Part shown: positions 16,926 through 30,068 of the stretch, in pieces
How the letters are laid out: the number at the start of each line of letters is the position of its first letter
Position numbering within the stretch: position 1 is the first letter of the stretch
Assembly (NCBI GenBank): GCA_023264975.1
Contig: JAHFUS010000006.1
Coordinates: 1 to 64,000 of the forward strand
Source: Actinomycetes bacterium
GTDB lineage: Bacteria > Actinomycetota > Acidimicrobiia > Acidimicrobiales > GCA-2861595
Direction of reading: 5' to 3'
Length of the DNA: 64,000 nt
Notes under the pieces: generated by a model
What the model was told of the DNA's origin: nothing
Database searches by the model: none
Seen by the model: only the letters and a program-made list of their open reading frames with translations
Made by a program: the position numbers and the translations under genes

Positions 16926-17996
16926 ATGCGGGTGCTGGTGGCGATGTCGGGCGGGGTCGACTCGTCGGTGGCGGCCGCCCTGCTGCGGGACGCGGGCCAC
17001 GACGTGGTAGGGGCCACCATGAAGTTGTGGGGCGGCGCCGGGGACTCCGGGTGCTGCTCGGTGGCCGACGTGGAGGACGCCCGCTGGGTCGCCCAGCAGC
17101 TCGGCCTCACCCACCACGTGTTCAACTTCACCGACGATTTCGAGACCCATGTGGTGGCGCCCTACGCAGCCGCCCACGCCGAGGGCCGCACGCCGAACCC
17201 GTGCATCGAGTGCAACCGCCACCTCAAGTTCGACCGCTTCCTCGACCGGGCGGTGAAGCTCGGCTTCGACGCCATCGCCACCGGCCACCACGCCCGGGTC
17301 ACCTTTGACGGCGACCGCTTCGAGCTGCGCCGGGCAGTCGACGCGGCCAAGGACCAGTCCTACGTGCTGGCCATGCTCGGCCAGTCCCAGCTGGCTCGTC
17401 TCCTGCTCCCCGTCGGCGACCTCACGAAGGCCGAGGTACGGGCGCAAGCCGCCGCTCTCGGCCTGCGCACGGCGGCCAAGCCCGACAGCCAGGATGTCTG
17501 CTTCATCACGTCCACCGGCGGTCGTGCGGCCTTCCTCGGCCCCCGCATCCCGTTGCGGCCGGGCCGGGTGGTCGACGCCGGCGGTGTACAGGTGGGCACG
17601 GTGGCGGCGGTGGAGCTCGTCACCGTCGGCCAGCGCCGCGGCATGGGCAGCGGGGGCGGCGAGCGCCGCTACGCCGTGTCCGTCGACGTGGCCACCGCCA
17701 CGGTGCTGGTGGGTACGCCCGCCGACCTGCTCGACAGGCGGGTCACCGTCGACCCGGACAGCGTGTCGTGGGTCGACGGCCCGGCGGCGCCGGGCACGCC
17801 CGTGCTGGTCCAGCCCAGCGCCCACGGGGTCCCCACGCCGGGCGTGTGGGAGGGCGGCTCGGTCGTCTGGGACGAGCCGCAGCGCCGGGTCGCCCCGGGC
17901 CAGACGGTGGCGCTCTACGACGGCGACCGCGTGCTCGGCGCCGGCCTCGCCGCCTCAGCGGTTATGGACGGGCTCGACACCGCTCTGCGGCGTTGA
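16926..17996 (+). CDS. mnmA: tRNA-specific 2-thiouridylase MnmA
   Basis: 356 residues from ATG 16926. The PP-loop SGGVDSS is at residues 8-14, the catalytic Cys in NPCIECNRHLKF (C93) and the persulfide partner Cys in SQDVCFI (C192). MnmA puts sulfur on U34 of tRNA Lys, Glu and Gln. The start was moved from upstream in-frame codons because the conserved MRVLVAMSGGVDSS begins here, two bases after the desulfurase stop. Confidence 0.96.
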   Translation: MRVLVAMSGGVDSSVAAALLRDAGHDVVGATMKLWGGAGDSGCCSVADVEDARWVAQQLGLTHHVFNFTDDFETHVVAPYAAAHAEGRTPNPCIECNRHLKFDRFLDRAVKLGFDAIATGHHARVTFDGDRFELRRAVDAAKDQSYVLAMLGQSQLARLLLPVGDLTKAEVRAQAAALGLRTAAKPDSQDVCFITSTGGRAAFLGPRIPLRPGRVVDAGGVQVGTVAAVELVTVGQRRGMGSGGGERRYAVSVDVATATVLVGTPADLLDRRVTVDPDSVSWVDGPAAPGTPVLVQPSAHGVPTPGVWEGGSVVWDEPQRRVAPGQTVALYDGDRVLGAGLAASAVMDGLDTALRR

Positions 17997-18025
17997 GCCC
18001 GTAAGGAACGGGGCCGGCGCCGTCG

Positions 18026-18892
18026 TCACCTGACGGTGAGGCCCCGCTTCTCCGCCTCGCGCAGTACGGCGCCGGGACGGGTGGGCGTGAACAGCAGGCG
18101 CGACGGCGACTTCGCCTCGCCCAGTTTCCCCCCCGGCTTGGCCTTGTTGAGCGGCACCTCCTCGGTCAGCGCCAGCTCGAGGGCGAGGCCTGGCGCCGTG
18201 TTCGTGAGGTCGAGGGCGGTCGTCGCCGCGTCGGCTGGGCCGAGTGACACGATGAGCTGCTTTCGGAACAGCACCGGGTCAGCGAGGGTGATCGGGTCGT
18301 GCAGCACGACGCCGGCCGGCACGAACACGAGCCACCGGCGGGAGAGGCCGTGCACGGCCCGCGCCAGCACGACGGCGAGAGGGGCACCGGCCGCGAGCAC
18401 CAGCCCTCCCGTCACCCACTGCCGGGTGGCCACCAGCAGCAGGCCCACCACCGGCCCGGCGATACCGACGGCCCACACCACGGCCAGCACGCCGAGCAGC
18501 AGTGGGGCCGGTACCCGCAGGAGATAGCGCCGCTCGTTCGGGTAGGCGGGCCCGTTCACGAAGAGCGTGCCGATCTCGGGGAGGAACGCCAGGCCCGTGG
18601 CGAGGGTGGTGGTGCTGACCGCCAGGGGGGAGCCGAACCCGTCCAGGGCGGCGGCGACCGCCACCGCTGCGCCGGCCGGCGCCCAACAGCGCACGACCGT
18701 GAGGCTGATGGGATGGGGCACCAGGGTGGCGGCCAGCACGACCCCCCAGACGCCCCACAGGAGGACCGACGCGACGAGCTGCACCGGCCTGCTGCGGGGG
18801 TCGAGGGCGTCGCCCAGGGCCGGTCCGGTGGTGAAGGGAAGCACGGCCCAGGCGACTCGGAGGGCCCAGGGGAGGATGCGCGAGAGGCTCAT
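18026..18892 (-). CDS. Membrane protein of unknown function
   Basis: 288 residues from ATG 18892; an in-frame codon 14 residues upstream is possible but adds no hydrophobic sequence. There are about five hydrophobic segments (RVAWAVLPFTTGPALG, VASVLLWGVWGVVLAATLV, AGAAVAVAAAL, LLLGVLAVVWAVGIAGPVVG, GGLVLAAGAPLAVVLA), then a soluble C-terminal domain (RWLVFVPAGVVLHDPITLAD) rich in beta character. The layout is like conserved actinobacterial membrane proteins, but I cannot name the family. It converges with mnmA and is divergent from the small ORF before ligA. Confidence 0.75.
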   Translation of the reverse strand: MSLSRILPWALRVAWAVLPFTTGPALGDALDPRSRPVQLVASVLLWGVWGVVLAATLVPHPISLTVVRCWAPAGAAVAVAAALDGFGSPLAVSTTTLATGLAFLPEIGTLFVNGPAYPNERRYLLRVPAPLLLGVLAVVWAVGIAGPVVGLLLVATRQWVTGGLVLAAGAPLAVVLARAVHGLSRRWLVFVPAGVVLHDPITLADPVLFRKQLIVSLGPADAATTALDLTNTAPGLALELALTEEVPLNKAKPGGKLGEAKSPSRLLFTPTRPGAVLREAEKRGLTVR

Positions 18893-18942
18893 GATCGACG
18901 GCGAACTCTGGCAGAGCCCGGCGGTGGGCGACAATCTCGGGC

Positions 18943-21212
<2,270 letters not shown>

Positions 21213-21217
21213 CGTCC

Positions 21218-21254
21218 GGTACCTAGGTCACCGAAAAATGGTGACCCGTGTACC
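21218..21254. terminator. Hairpin between convergent ligA and 21260 gene
   Basis: Arms GGTCACC (21226-21232) and GGTGACC (21240-21246) around loop GAAAAAT, with an outer GGTAC/GTACC pair (21218-21222, 21250-21254). It starts six bases after the ligA stop and ends before the stop of the opposing gene, so it could end transcription from both sides. There is no T-run. Confidence 0.55.
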
Positions 21255-21259
21255 CGGGG

Positions 21260-21808
21260 TCAGGAGACGTTGAAGCACCAGCGGAAGCTGCCGGGGTCTG
21301 CGCCCGGGTTGACGGCCTGGTCGAAGGCGATGACGGCGCAGGTGCGGCCGGGGGGCAGCTCGTCGATCTCCTTGCCGTCGGCCGGTGTGAACGAATAGCG
21401 GTTGAGGCCCTCGATCACGTCGAGCTGGTCGTTCGGGATGACGGTGCCGTTGATGGTCAGGGAGCCGGTGTACGCGGGGTCGAGCTCGACGAAGATCTCC
21501 GTCTGTCGGAGCTGGAGGCTGCCCGGCTCGGGCGACACCGTCCCGACCGCCCGCGGCCGCAGCCGGGGGTTGGGCGTGTCGTCGTGCATGATGAAAGCGA
21601 CGACGAGGCCGCCGAAGGCGACGACCAGCAGTACGGACGACACCACGCGCCGGAACGTGAATATGCGGGCGGCGGCGGGGGGCACGGTCCCATTGTTGTC
21701 GAGCGGGGACGCACAGCGGCTGCAGCGCCGGTTGCGTCGCTTGTGCCCGCCGCGGTCGACCGGCCGCCGGGTGCCCCCCGCGGGTGTCCACGGAATCGGG
21801 TCGCCCAA
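21260..21808 (-). CDS. Membrane-anchored protein of unknown function
   Basis: 182 residues. A basic N-terminus with one CxxC (CSRCASPLDNNGT) is followed by a single transmembrane segment (VVSSVLLVVAFGGLVVAFIM) and an outside domain with beta-sandwich-like sequence (LQLRQTEIFVELDPAYTGSL, then a C-terminal RWCFNVS). Such a layout suggests a zinc-ribbon-like cytoplasmic end and an extracytoplasmic domain. The start is only 16 bp from the divergent kinase start, so promoters overlap or the true start is further in. No family recognised. Confidence 0.7.
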   Translation of the reverse strand: MGDPIPWTPAGGTRRPVDRGGHKRRNRRCSRCASPLDNNGTVPPAAARIFTFRRVVSSVLLVVAFGGLVVAFIMHDDTPNPRLRPRAVGTVSPEPGSLQLRQTEIFVELDPAYTGSLTINGTVIPNDQLDVIEGLNRYSFTPADGKEIDELPPGRTCAVIAFDQAVNPGADPGSFRWCFNVS

Positions 21809-21824
21809 CCGCTAGCCTCGCACC

Positions 21825-23714
21825 GTGGCCACGTCGAGCATGGCCGACCACGTCGGTCGCGTCCTCGGGGGGCGCTACCGTCTCCTGACCCCGATCGGAA
21901 CAGGCGCGTCCGCGCAGGTCTTCCTGGCCGAGGACGTCACGTTGCGCAGGCAGGTGGCGGTGAAGGTCCTCCACCCCGCACTTGCCGAGGACGAGTCCTT
22001 CCTGCGCCGCTTCCGGGCCGAGGCACAGCAGGCGGCCGCCCTCAACCACCCCAACGCCATGAGGGTGTTCGACTGGGGCGAGTCGCCCGACGGGCCCTTT
22101 CTCGTCCTCGAGCACCTGGGCGGGGGCAGCCTGCGCGACCTGCTCGACAGCGGGAACCTGCTGTCGCCGTCACAGGCCCTCCTCGTGGGCCTGGAGGCGG
22201 CCAGAGGCCTCGACTACGCCCATCGCCGGGGTCTGGTCCACCGTGACATCAAGCCCGCCAACCTGCTCTTCGACGATGAGAGCCGCCTGTGCATCGCCGA
22301 CTTCGGCCTGGCCCGGGCCCTGGCCGAGGCGGCCTGGACGGAGCCGGCCGGCGCCATCCTCGGCACGGCCCGCTACGCCTCGCCCGAGCAGGCGCAGGGC
22401 CTGTCGGTGGACGGCAAGGCCGACGTGTACTCGTTGGCGCTCGTGCTGGTGGAGTCGGTGACCGGACTGGTGCCCTTCTCGGCCGACACCACCATCGCCA
22501 CGCTCATGGCCCGGGTGAACGCCCACTTCGAGGCGCCCGCCGCCCTCGGCACGCTCGGCCCTGCACTCGAGAAGGCCACCCACCCTGACCCCACCGAACG
22601 GCTCGACGCCCGCCAGCTGGTGGCCGCCCTCGAGGTGGCGGCGAGGGCGCTGCCCCCTCCCGCCCGTCTGCCGCTGGCGCCGCGGTCGGCCGGGGCCGAC
22701 GCCACCGTCGTGCTACCCGGACCGGCCACCGACATCACCGAGCTCGGCGTCGTCCCCCGCCCGGCCGCCGATCAGCCGGCGGGCGACGTCCGTGCCGCCG
22801 GTGCAGGCGCCGACCTGCTCCTGCCCGCCGCCCGCCGGCGCCGCCGGCGCTGGCCCTGGGCCGTGCTCGCCCTGTTCGTGCTGCTGCTTGGAGCAGCGAG
22901 CGCCTACGCCATCAACCAGGCCCGCATCCCGAAGCACCCGGTGCCGTCACTGCGGGACAAGACGGTGGACGAAGCCCGCACGGACGTGGCTGACGAGAAG
23001 TTCACGATCAAACTGGGCGTGGCACGGTTCGACGAGGCGGTGCCGGCCGACCGGGTCCTCGATCAGGACCCGTCCCCCCCGGCCAGCATCCGCGAGGGCG
23101 ACAGCGTCACCGTCGTCGTGTCCAAGGGCCCGCCGCCGCGTGGGGTTCCCGACCTCGCCGGCACCGACCAGGCGACGGCCGAGCAGCGTTTGCGGGCCGC
23201 CGGCTTCGAGCCCCAGGTTGTGGCGAAGCCCGACGAGGTGCAGGTGAAGGGCGCGGTGCTCGACTGGTCGCCCAAGGGACTGCTGGCCAAGGGCACCCCG
23301 ATCACCGTCACCGTGTCGAGCGGGCCGGTGCCCCGCGAGATCCCCGACGTGACCGGCAAGTCCTACGAGGAAGCGGCCGCCGCCATCACGGCCGTGAACC
23401 TGAAGCCCCAGCAGGTCGAGGTGTTCAGCTCCGACGTGGAGAAGGGCCTGGTCGTTTCCACCAAGCCGGGCGTGGGCAAGCCGGTGGAACGCGACTCCGT
23501 GGTCACCGTCAACGTCTCCAAGGGCCCGGACACCGTCGCCGTGCCCGACGTGACGGGAAAGTCGGTGGCCGATGCCACCGCCGCCCTCCAGGCCGCCGGC
23601 CTCCAGGTGAGCGGCACCGGCGGTCGCCCAAAGGGCCAGACGGTCTTCCTCACGGACCCGGTGCCGGGCGTGAAGGTGCCCCGCAACACGGGCGTCTTCT
23701 TGTACGTCCGCTGA
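21825..23714 (+). CDS. PknB-like Ser/Thr protein kinase with four PASTA domains
   Basis: 629 residues from GTG 21825 (six bases after TAGCCT); ATG 21840 is an alternative. The kinase domain has the ATP Lys in VAVKVLH (K47), HRDIKPANLL (D141), ADFGLAR (D159) and GTARYASPEQ. A Pro/Ala linker leads to one transmembrane helix (343-364). Four PASTA repeats follow (VPSLRDKTVDEARTDV, VPDLAGTDQATAEQRL, IPDVTGKSYEEAAAAI, VPDVTGKSVADATAAL). PASTA domains bind peptidoglycan fragments or lipid II, so this should sense the wall and regulate growth or division. No partner phosphatase or FHA gene is adjacent. Confidence 0.95.
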   Translation: MATSSMADHVGRVLGGRYRLLTPIGTGASAQVFLAEDVTLRRQVAVKVLHPALAEDESFLRRFRAEAQQAAALNHPNAMRVFDWGESPDGPFLVLEHLGGGSLRDLLDSGNLLSPSQALLVGLEAARGLDYAHRRGLVHRDIKPANLLFDDESRLCIADFGLARALAEAAWTEPAGAILGTARYASPEQAQGLSVDGKADVYSLALVLVESVTGLVPFSADTTIATLMARVNAHFEAPAALGTLGPALEKATHPDPTERLDARQLVAALEVAARALPPPARLPLAPRSAGADATVVLPGPATDITELGVVPRPAADQPAGDVRAAGAGADLLLPAARRRRRRWPWAVLALFVLLLGAASAYAINQARIPKHPVPSLRDKTVDEARTDVADEKFTIKLGVARFDEAVPADRVLDQDPSPPASIREGDSVTVVVSKGPPPRGVPDLAGTDQATAEQRLRAAGFEPQVVAKPDEVQVKGAVLDWSPKGLLAKGTPITVTVSSGPVPREIPDVTGKSYEEAAAAITAVNLKPQQVEVFSSDVEKGLVVSTKPGVGKPVERDSVVTVNVSKGPDTVAVPDVTGKSVADATAALQAAGLQVSGTGGRPKGQTVFLTDPVPGVKVPRNTGVFLYVR

Positions 23715-23949
23715 TCGGGCCCTGACTGACTAGTCCGTTTGGGCTATTTTCAAGTTGGCCCTGGACACCCGATGGCGCCGCCGTTGAGAATGACCTCGAA
23801 CAGGCCAACGGGGCGGAGCTTGTCGAGGTAGCGATCCCCCAGCCGTTACCGGTGCTCGCCCGCCCCCTTGGTCTTGTCAAGGCGTCGACGCCCGGCCTCC
23901 CCCAGGGCCGGGCGCGCGCCGCGCCCGGCGTTACGGCGTGCCGCAGGTT
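23715..23949. other. Intergenic region with possible gene remnant and a hairpin
   Basis: This 235-bp gap lies between convergent genes. Around 23720-23765 base composition is clearly more AT-rich than nearby DNA. On the minus strand one frame reads RLGDRYLDKLRPVGLFEVI then LNGGAIGCPGPT before a stop, with another in-frame stop just upstream; it looks like a protein tail without a body. I do not recognise the family. Confidence 0.4.
23889..23914. terminator. GC hairpin between kinase and SCP2 gene
   Basis: Arms CGCCCGGCCT and AGGGCCGGGCG around a short C-rich loop, between two convergent genes. It lacks a T-run, so a terminator role is inferred from place and stability only. Confidence 0.45.
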
Positions 23950-24354
23950 TCAGGCCGTGATCTCGGCAATCCGCCGCTGCGCCTCGCCGGCCAGCGACTC
24001 CGGCGGCGCCTGAACGACCGTGAGCAGCTTGGTCATGTCGCCCTGCACCTTGATCTTGCCGGCCATGAAGTGCTGGATGGCGCTCTGGGGGTCGAGGAAC
24101 ACGGCCTTCGCCGTCTCGTAGTCGAGGGTGATGGCCACGTCGGCGTCGTCGAGGTGGCCGGTCTCCATCTCCAACTCGCCGCCCGAGGTGTCGAGATGGG
24201 CGTGGAGCGTGCCCTCGCCGAAGGGGACGTCGGTGATCACCTGGTTGAGCTTCACGGAGGGCTCGCCGGCCGGCACCTGATCCTTGAACTCCTCGCGGAT
24301 CGCCCTGGCAGCAGCGATCCACTCGTCGCTCAGGAAGGGATGGGACTCGGCCAC
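23950..24354 (-). CDS. SCP2 sterol-binding domain protein
   Basis: 134 residues from GTG 24354, chosen because AAGGAG lies five bases upstream; the ATG seven codons earlier has no such site. The body (VKLNQVITDVPFGEGTLHAH, DADVAITLDYETAKAVFLD, AIQHFMAGKIKVQGDMTKLL) is the SCP2 fold, a hydrophobic tunnel binding fatty acyl or sterol-like lipids. Stand-alone SCP2 proteins are common in actinobacteria with lipid metabolism. It is divergent from a lipase-like hydrolase gene. The true ligand is not known. Confidence 0.88.
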   Translation of the reverse strand: MAESHPFLSDEWIAAARAIREEFKDQVPAGEPSVKLNQVITDVPFGEGTLHAHLDTSGGELEMETGHLDDADVAITLDYETAKAVFLDPQSAIQHFMAGKIKVQGDMTKLLTVVQAPPESLAGEAQRRIAEITA

Positions 24355-24423
24355 GGTGTCTCCTTGGGTGTGCATGAGAGACTGCGGACGCTAGCGGGCG
24401 GCGGGCATCGGTACGGTTCACCC

Positions 24424-25182
24424 GTGCCCACCCCCAGCATGGACGAGCGCGAGGGCCGCCGGCTGCCGGGCGGCCCCTCCGGTGTCCTCGTGCTGCATGG
24501 GATCACGGGCACGCCGGCGTCGGTGGATCGGCTGGCGGCCGCCTTCGCCGACGCCGGATTCGCCGTGGATGCGCCGCTGCTGCCCGGCCACGGCACCGTG
24601 GTGGACGATCTGGCCACGGTGGGCTGGCACGAGTGGACAGACGCCGTCGAGCAGGCCTACCGGAGGCTGGCGGACAGCTGCGGGCCGGTTCTGGTGGCGG
24701 GGCTGTCCATGGGCGCCACGCTGGCGTGCTGGTTGGCGTCCACCCATCCCGAGGTGGTCGGCGTGGTCTGCATCAACCCCTACGTCCTGCCACCGGCCGA
24801 GTCGTTCCTCGCCCTCCTGCGGGACTGGCTGGCCAACGGCGCCGACATGCTCCCAGCCATCGGCGCCGACATCGCCCGTCCCGGCGCGAACGAGCCGTCG
24901 TATGCGCAGTTGCCCGTGGCGCCGATGCTCTCGCTCCTGGAGGCGGTTGGGCGTCTCGAACCCGACCTGGAGCGCATCGCCTGCCCGATGCTCCTGTTCA
25001 CCAGCCGGGCCGACCACGTGGTGCCGCCGGCGTCCAGCGACTTCCTGGCCGAACGGGTGTCCGGGCCGGTGGAGCGGGTCTTCTTGGAGCGCAGCTTCCA
25101 CGTGGCGACTCTCGACTACGACGCAGAGGAGATCGAGCGCCGGGCCGTCGCCTTCGCCCTGAGGCTCAGGCAGGGCGGGTAA
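24424..25182 (+). CDS. Alpha/beta hydrolase, carboxylesterase-like
   Basis: 252 residues from GTG 24424, six bases after TACGGT; ATG 24439 is an alternative. It has the oxyanion sequence VLVLHGITGTP, the nucleophile elbow GLSMGAT, an Asp in FTSRADHVVPP and a His in RSFHVATLDYD, the complete triad of monoacylglycerol-lipase or Est30-type esterases. It should cleave short or medium acyl esters. Divergent from the SCP2 gene, so a shared link to lipid handling is possible. Confidence 0.88.
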   Translation: MPTPSMDEREGRRLPGGPSGVLVLHGITGTPASVDRLAAAFADAGFAVDAPLLPGHGTVVDDLATVGWHEWTDAVEQAYRRLADSCGPVLVAGLSMGATLACWLASTHPEVVGVVCINPYVLPPAESFLALLRDWLANGADMLPAIGADIARPGANEPSYAQLPVAPMLSLLEAVGRLEPDLERIACPMLLFTSRADHVVPPASSDFLAERVSGPVERVFLERSFHVATLDYDAEEIERRAVAFALRLRQGG

Positions 25183-25263
25183 GGCCTCAGCGGCCGGACG
25201 GCGACCCGTCGGGAGTCTTCATCGCCAGTCGGGGCGGACGACCGTCTCCTAGGCTCGGAACCA

Positions 25264-25562
25264 GTGCCCGACCGCATCACCACGGCCGACGTGGCCCACG
25301 TGGCCCAGCTCGCCCGGCTCGACCTCACCGAGGCGGAGCTCGAGCGCCTGGTCGTCGACCTCGGCGCTGTGCTCGACCATGCTGCCGGCGTGGCCGCCCT
25401 CGACACCGCCGGCGTGCCTCCCACCGCCCACCCCCTGCCGCTCCAGAACGTCCTGCGCCCCGACGAGGTACGGCCCAGCCTCGATCGTGACGAGGTCCTG
25501 GCCATGGCGCCACAGGCCGAGGACAACCGGTTCCGCGTCCCGTCGATCCTGGGCGATGGGCC

Positions 25563-25566
<4 letters not shown>
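25264..25566 (+). CDS. gatC: Asp-tRNA(Asn)/Glu-tRNA(Gln) amidotransferase subunit C
   Basis: 100 residues from GTG 25264, eight bases after TAGGCT, probably leaderless. The helical pair [20 protein letters not shown] and the end [13 protein letters not shown] are the GatC signature. GatC holds GatA and GatB together. First of the gatCAB operon; its stop overlaps gatA by four bases. Confidence 0.95.
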
Positions 25567-26985
<1,419 letters not shown>

Positions 26986-26993
<8 letters not shown>

Positions 26994-28428
26994 CCCAGAA
27001 GCCGGAGCCCGAGCCTACGACATCGTCGTAGGGCTGGAGGTCCACTGCGAGCTGCGCACGGTGACCAAGCTGTTCTGCGGCTGCCGCAACGCCTTCGGCG
27101 ACGAGCCGAACACCAACGTGTGCCCGGTCTGCCTCGGTCTCCCCGGCTCCCTGCCGGTCCTGAACCGCCAGGCCGTCGAGTACGCCATGGCCGTGGGGCT
27201 CGCCCTGTCGTGCGAGGTGCGGCCGAGCCTGTTCCACCGGAAGAACTACTTCTATCCGGACATGCCGAAGGACTACCAGGTCAGTCAGTACGACGAGCCC
27301 ATCAACGTCGACGGCCACCTGGACCTCCCCGACGGCTCGGTGGTCGGCATCGAGCGGGCCCACATGGAAGAGGACACCGGCAAGAGCTCCCACGTGGGCG
27401 GCGGCGGTGGCCGCATCCACGGGGCCGACCACTCGCTGGTCGACTACAACCGGGCCGGCGTCCCCCTGGTGGAGATCGTGAGCAGGCCCGACATCCGCTC
27501 GTCGGCCCAGGCCGTGGACTATGTGCGCGAGCTGCGCGCCATCCTCGTCACCACCGGCGCCAGCGACGGGAAGATGGAGGAGGGGTCGCTTCGGGTCGAC
27601 GCCAACGTGTCGGTGCGGCCGGCCGGGAGCGACACGCTGGGCACCCGCTGTGAGATCAAGAACCTCAACTCGCTGCGCTCCCTCGGCCGGGCCATCGACC
27701 ACGAGGCGGCCCGCCAGTGGGACCTGCTGGATACGGGCGAACGCATCGTGCAGGAGACCCGCCACTGGAACGAGGACCTGGGCCGCACCGTCGCCGGCCG
27801 TTCCAAGGAGGAGGCCTACGACTACCGGTACTTCCCGGAGCCGGACCTGGTGCCCCTCGCGCCCGACGATGCGTGGCGCGACCGGGTCCGGGCCGCCATT
27901 CCCATGCTGCCCGCCGCCCGGCGGGCCCGCCTCTGCCAAGCGGCCGGGGTCGACGCTGCGCTCGCCGGCACGGTCGTCGAACTCGACCTCGACACCCTGG
28001 TGCTGGCCGCAATCTCCGCCAAGGCCGACGGCCGCCGGGCCGTCAACCGGGCCGTGAACGAGGTGGCCGCCGACATCGACGCCGCCCGCCGGCTCGACCC
28101 GGCCGCCTTTACCAAGCTCTTGCTGCTCGAGGACCAGGGCAAGCTCACCGCCACCCAGGCCAAGCAGGTGCTGGCCGAGCTGCTGACCGCCGGCGGCGAC
28201 CCGGTGGACATCGCCGCCGCCCGCGGCTTCGAGGCACTCGGCGACGATGCGCTCGCCGGCGCCGTCGACGCCGCCATCGCCTCCAACCCGGCCGAGTGGG
28301 AGCGCTTCAAGGGCGGCGACGCCAAGGTCACCGGGTTCTTCGTGGGCCTGGTCATGCGGGCCAGCGGCGGCAAGGCCGACGGCAAGGCGGTCACCGCCCT
28401 GCTCCGGGAGCGGGCCGCCGCCGGATGA
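26986..28428 (+). CDS. gatB: Asp/Glu-tRNA amidotransferase subunit B
   Basis: 480 residues. It starts [20 protein letters not shown], with the zinc Cys pairs CGC and [12 protein letters not shown], and has the kinase-like core ([33 protein letters not shown]) and the C-terminal YqeY-type tail. It activates mischarged tRNA and transfers ammonia. The presence of gatCAB implies that Gln-tRNA and/or Asn-tRNA is made indirectly in this organism. Confidence 0.96.
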
Positions 28429-28438
28429 CGGGTCGGGA

Positions 28439-29332
28439 GTGATCGCCCGGCGTCGCCGGCGGGCGGTGACGGGGGCGGCGGCGGTAGCCGCCCTGGTGTT
28501 GGGCGGCGCCTGCGGCGGCGGAGGGGGCGGCGGGGACAGGCAACGGGCGTTGGCCGCCGCCACGTCCACCACCTCCTCGACGGCGCTCGCGGCCAGCGTC
28601 ACCGCCGCGCCCGCCACCGCCGCCGCGGCGTCGCCCCCGACCATCGCCGGCCGCACGCCTCGGACGACTGCGCCGGCCCGGGCGGCCACCACGTCATCCA
28701 CCCCGTCCCCGAGCACGACTGCCGCCCGGTCGGCGCCCGCTCCCGGGCTCACGTTCGCGACGCCCGGCACGTACCGCTATGCCACGACCGGGTCGTTCAC
28801 TTCGACGCTCACCGGGACGCAGTCGCGCACCGGCCAGAAGACCCTCACCGTCGACCCACCGTCGGGTTCGGACCAGCACAGCGTGCTCGGCGGGCTGGGC
28901 CAGACCACCGACCAGGTCCTGCGCCTCGACGGCGGGAGCGCCTACCTGGTGTCGCTCCACCTCACCGACACCGGGGTCGACAAGGAGGTGCGCCCGTCAC
29001 CTCCCGCCCTGGCCGTCCCGGGCGACGCCGCTCCCGGTCGCACGTGGTCGTGGCGGGCGATGTCGACCGACGGCAAGACCGTCGTCGACTCCTCCTTCAC
29101 GGCGGTCCGGACCGAGGACGTGTCGGTGGGGGCGGAGCGGGTCCCCGCCCTCGTGGTGGAGGTCGTGCTCGCCCTCAGCGGCGACATCATGTCGACGTCG
29201 AGACAGACCTTGTGGCTCTCCGCCGGCCACCGAATCGTCCTGCGCCAGGACGAGTCGACGAACGGCCGGTTCGGCCTCTTCACGTTCTCCAGCACGTCGA
29301 CCGACAGCCTGCTGTCGCTCACGCCGGGCTGA
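28439..29332 (+). CDS. Secreted lipoprotein of unknown function
   Basis: 297 residues from GTG 28439, ten bases after gatB. The N-terminus is RRRRRAVTGAAAVAALVLGG then AC, a lipoprotein signal with lipobox LGGAC. A long Thr/Ser/Ala/Pro linker (about residues 40-105) leads to a beta-rich domain (TPGTYRYATTGSFTSTL, then DSLLSLTPG at the end). It is probably anchored to the outer face of the membrane, with the linker crossing the wall. No family name can be given. Confidence 0.8.
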   Translation: MIARRRRRAVTGAAAVAALVLGGACGGGGGGGDRQRALAAATSTTSSTALAASVTAAPATAAAASPPTIAGRTPRTTAPARAATTSSTPSPSTTAARSAPAPGLTFATPGTYRYATTGSFTSTLTGTQSRTGQKTLTVDPPSGSDQHSVLGGLGQTTDQVLRLDGGSAYLVSLHLTDTGVDKEVRPSPPALAVPGDAAPGRTWSWRAMSTDGKTVVDSSFTAVRTEDVSVGAERVPALVVEVVLALSGDIMSTSRQTLWLSAGHRIVLRQDESTNGRFGLFTFSSTSTDSLLSLTPG

Positions 29333-29378
29333 GGGGCGCCACCACGCCCGGCGGCGCCATCAAGCCCGGCGGACGGAG

Positions 29379-30068
29379 TCAGTTGCGTTCGCAGCGGTCG
29401 AGGGCCTCCGACTGCGCACCCAGGCGACCACCCGGTGCCGCCGGGAGCGCCGCCATGTACGTGGCGTAGTCGCTGTCGCTCAGGACGAGCATGCACATGT
29501 TGAGGGTCGTGGTGACGGAGCGGGTCCTCCAGCCCGAGTGGTAGCTGACCTCGATCCGGGGCAGGCGGTATAGGCCGGGGCGCCGCGCAGCGACCGAGAT
29601 GGCGATGCGGGTTGCGTCCGGGCTCTCCAGGGGCCCCTCGATGCGCGTTCCCAGGAGGGGAGCTACCGCGTACGCATCCGCCAGGCTCCCGCGGTACGTG
29701 CCCAGATCCCCATCCTTGAGCCGGTGGAACTCGACCTGGAGGCCGTCCGTCGCGCCGATGGCACGGACGCCGGTCAACTCCACAGGGTGGCCGTGCGTGG
29801 TGCCGAGTGTGCCGGCGAAGCTGAGAGGGACGTTCACCGGGCTCGGCCCGCTGCCGACGGCAACGCCGAGGGTGAGTGTCTCGCCTCGATCGGCCCACCA
29901 CAGCGTCGTCGAGAGGATCGCCACCACGCCGGCCACCGCCACGCCCGCCACCGCCACGCCCGCCCGTCGTGCTCCCCTCGAGGTCACATGGAAAATGAAC
30001 CACGGCCGCGACGGGCCCGCCCGGCCCACGCATTTCCGGCGATGCGCGCGAACGCTGCTGGTGCTCAC
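29379..30068 (-). CDS. Membrane-anchored protein of unknown function
   Basis: 229 residues. After a basic N-terminus there is a transmembrane stretch (AGVAVAGVAVAGVVAILST) and an extracytoplasmic domain with HPVELTGVRAIGATDGLQVE and RPGLYRLPRIEVSYHSGWRTRS, beta-rich in character. It converges with the lipoprotein gene and is divergent from ilvD. I do not recognise the family; the real start may be a later codon nearer the membrane segment. Confidence 0.7.
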   Translation of the reverse strand: MSTSSVRAHRRKCVGRAGPSRPWFIFHVTSRGARRAGVAVAGVAVAGVVAILSTTLWWADRGETLTLGVAVGSGPSPVNVPLSFAGTLGTTHGHPVELTGVRAIGATDGLQVEFHRLKDGDLGTYRGSLADAYAVAPLLGTRIEGPLESPDATRIAISVAARRPGLYRLPRIEVSYHSGWRTRSVTTTLNMCMLVLSDSDYATYMAALPAAPGGRLGAQSEALDRCERN

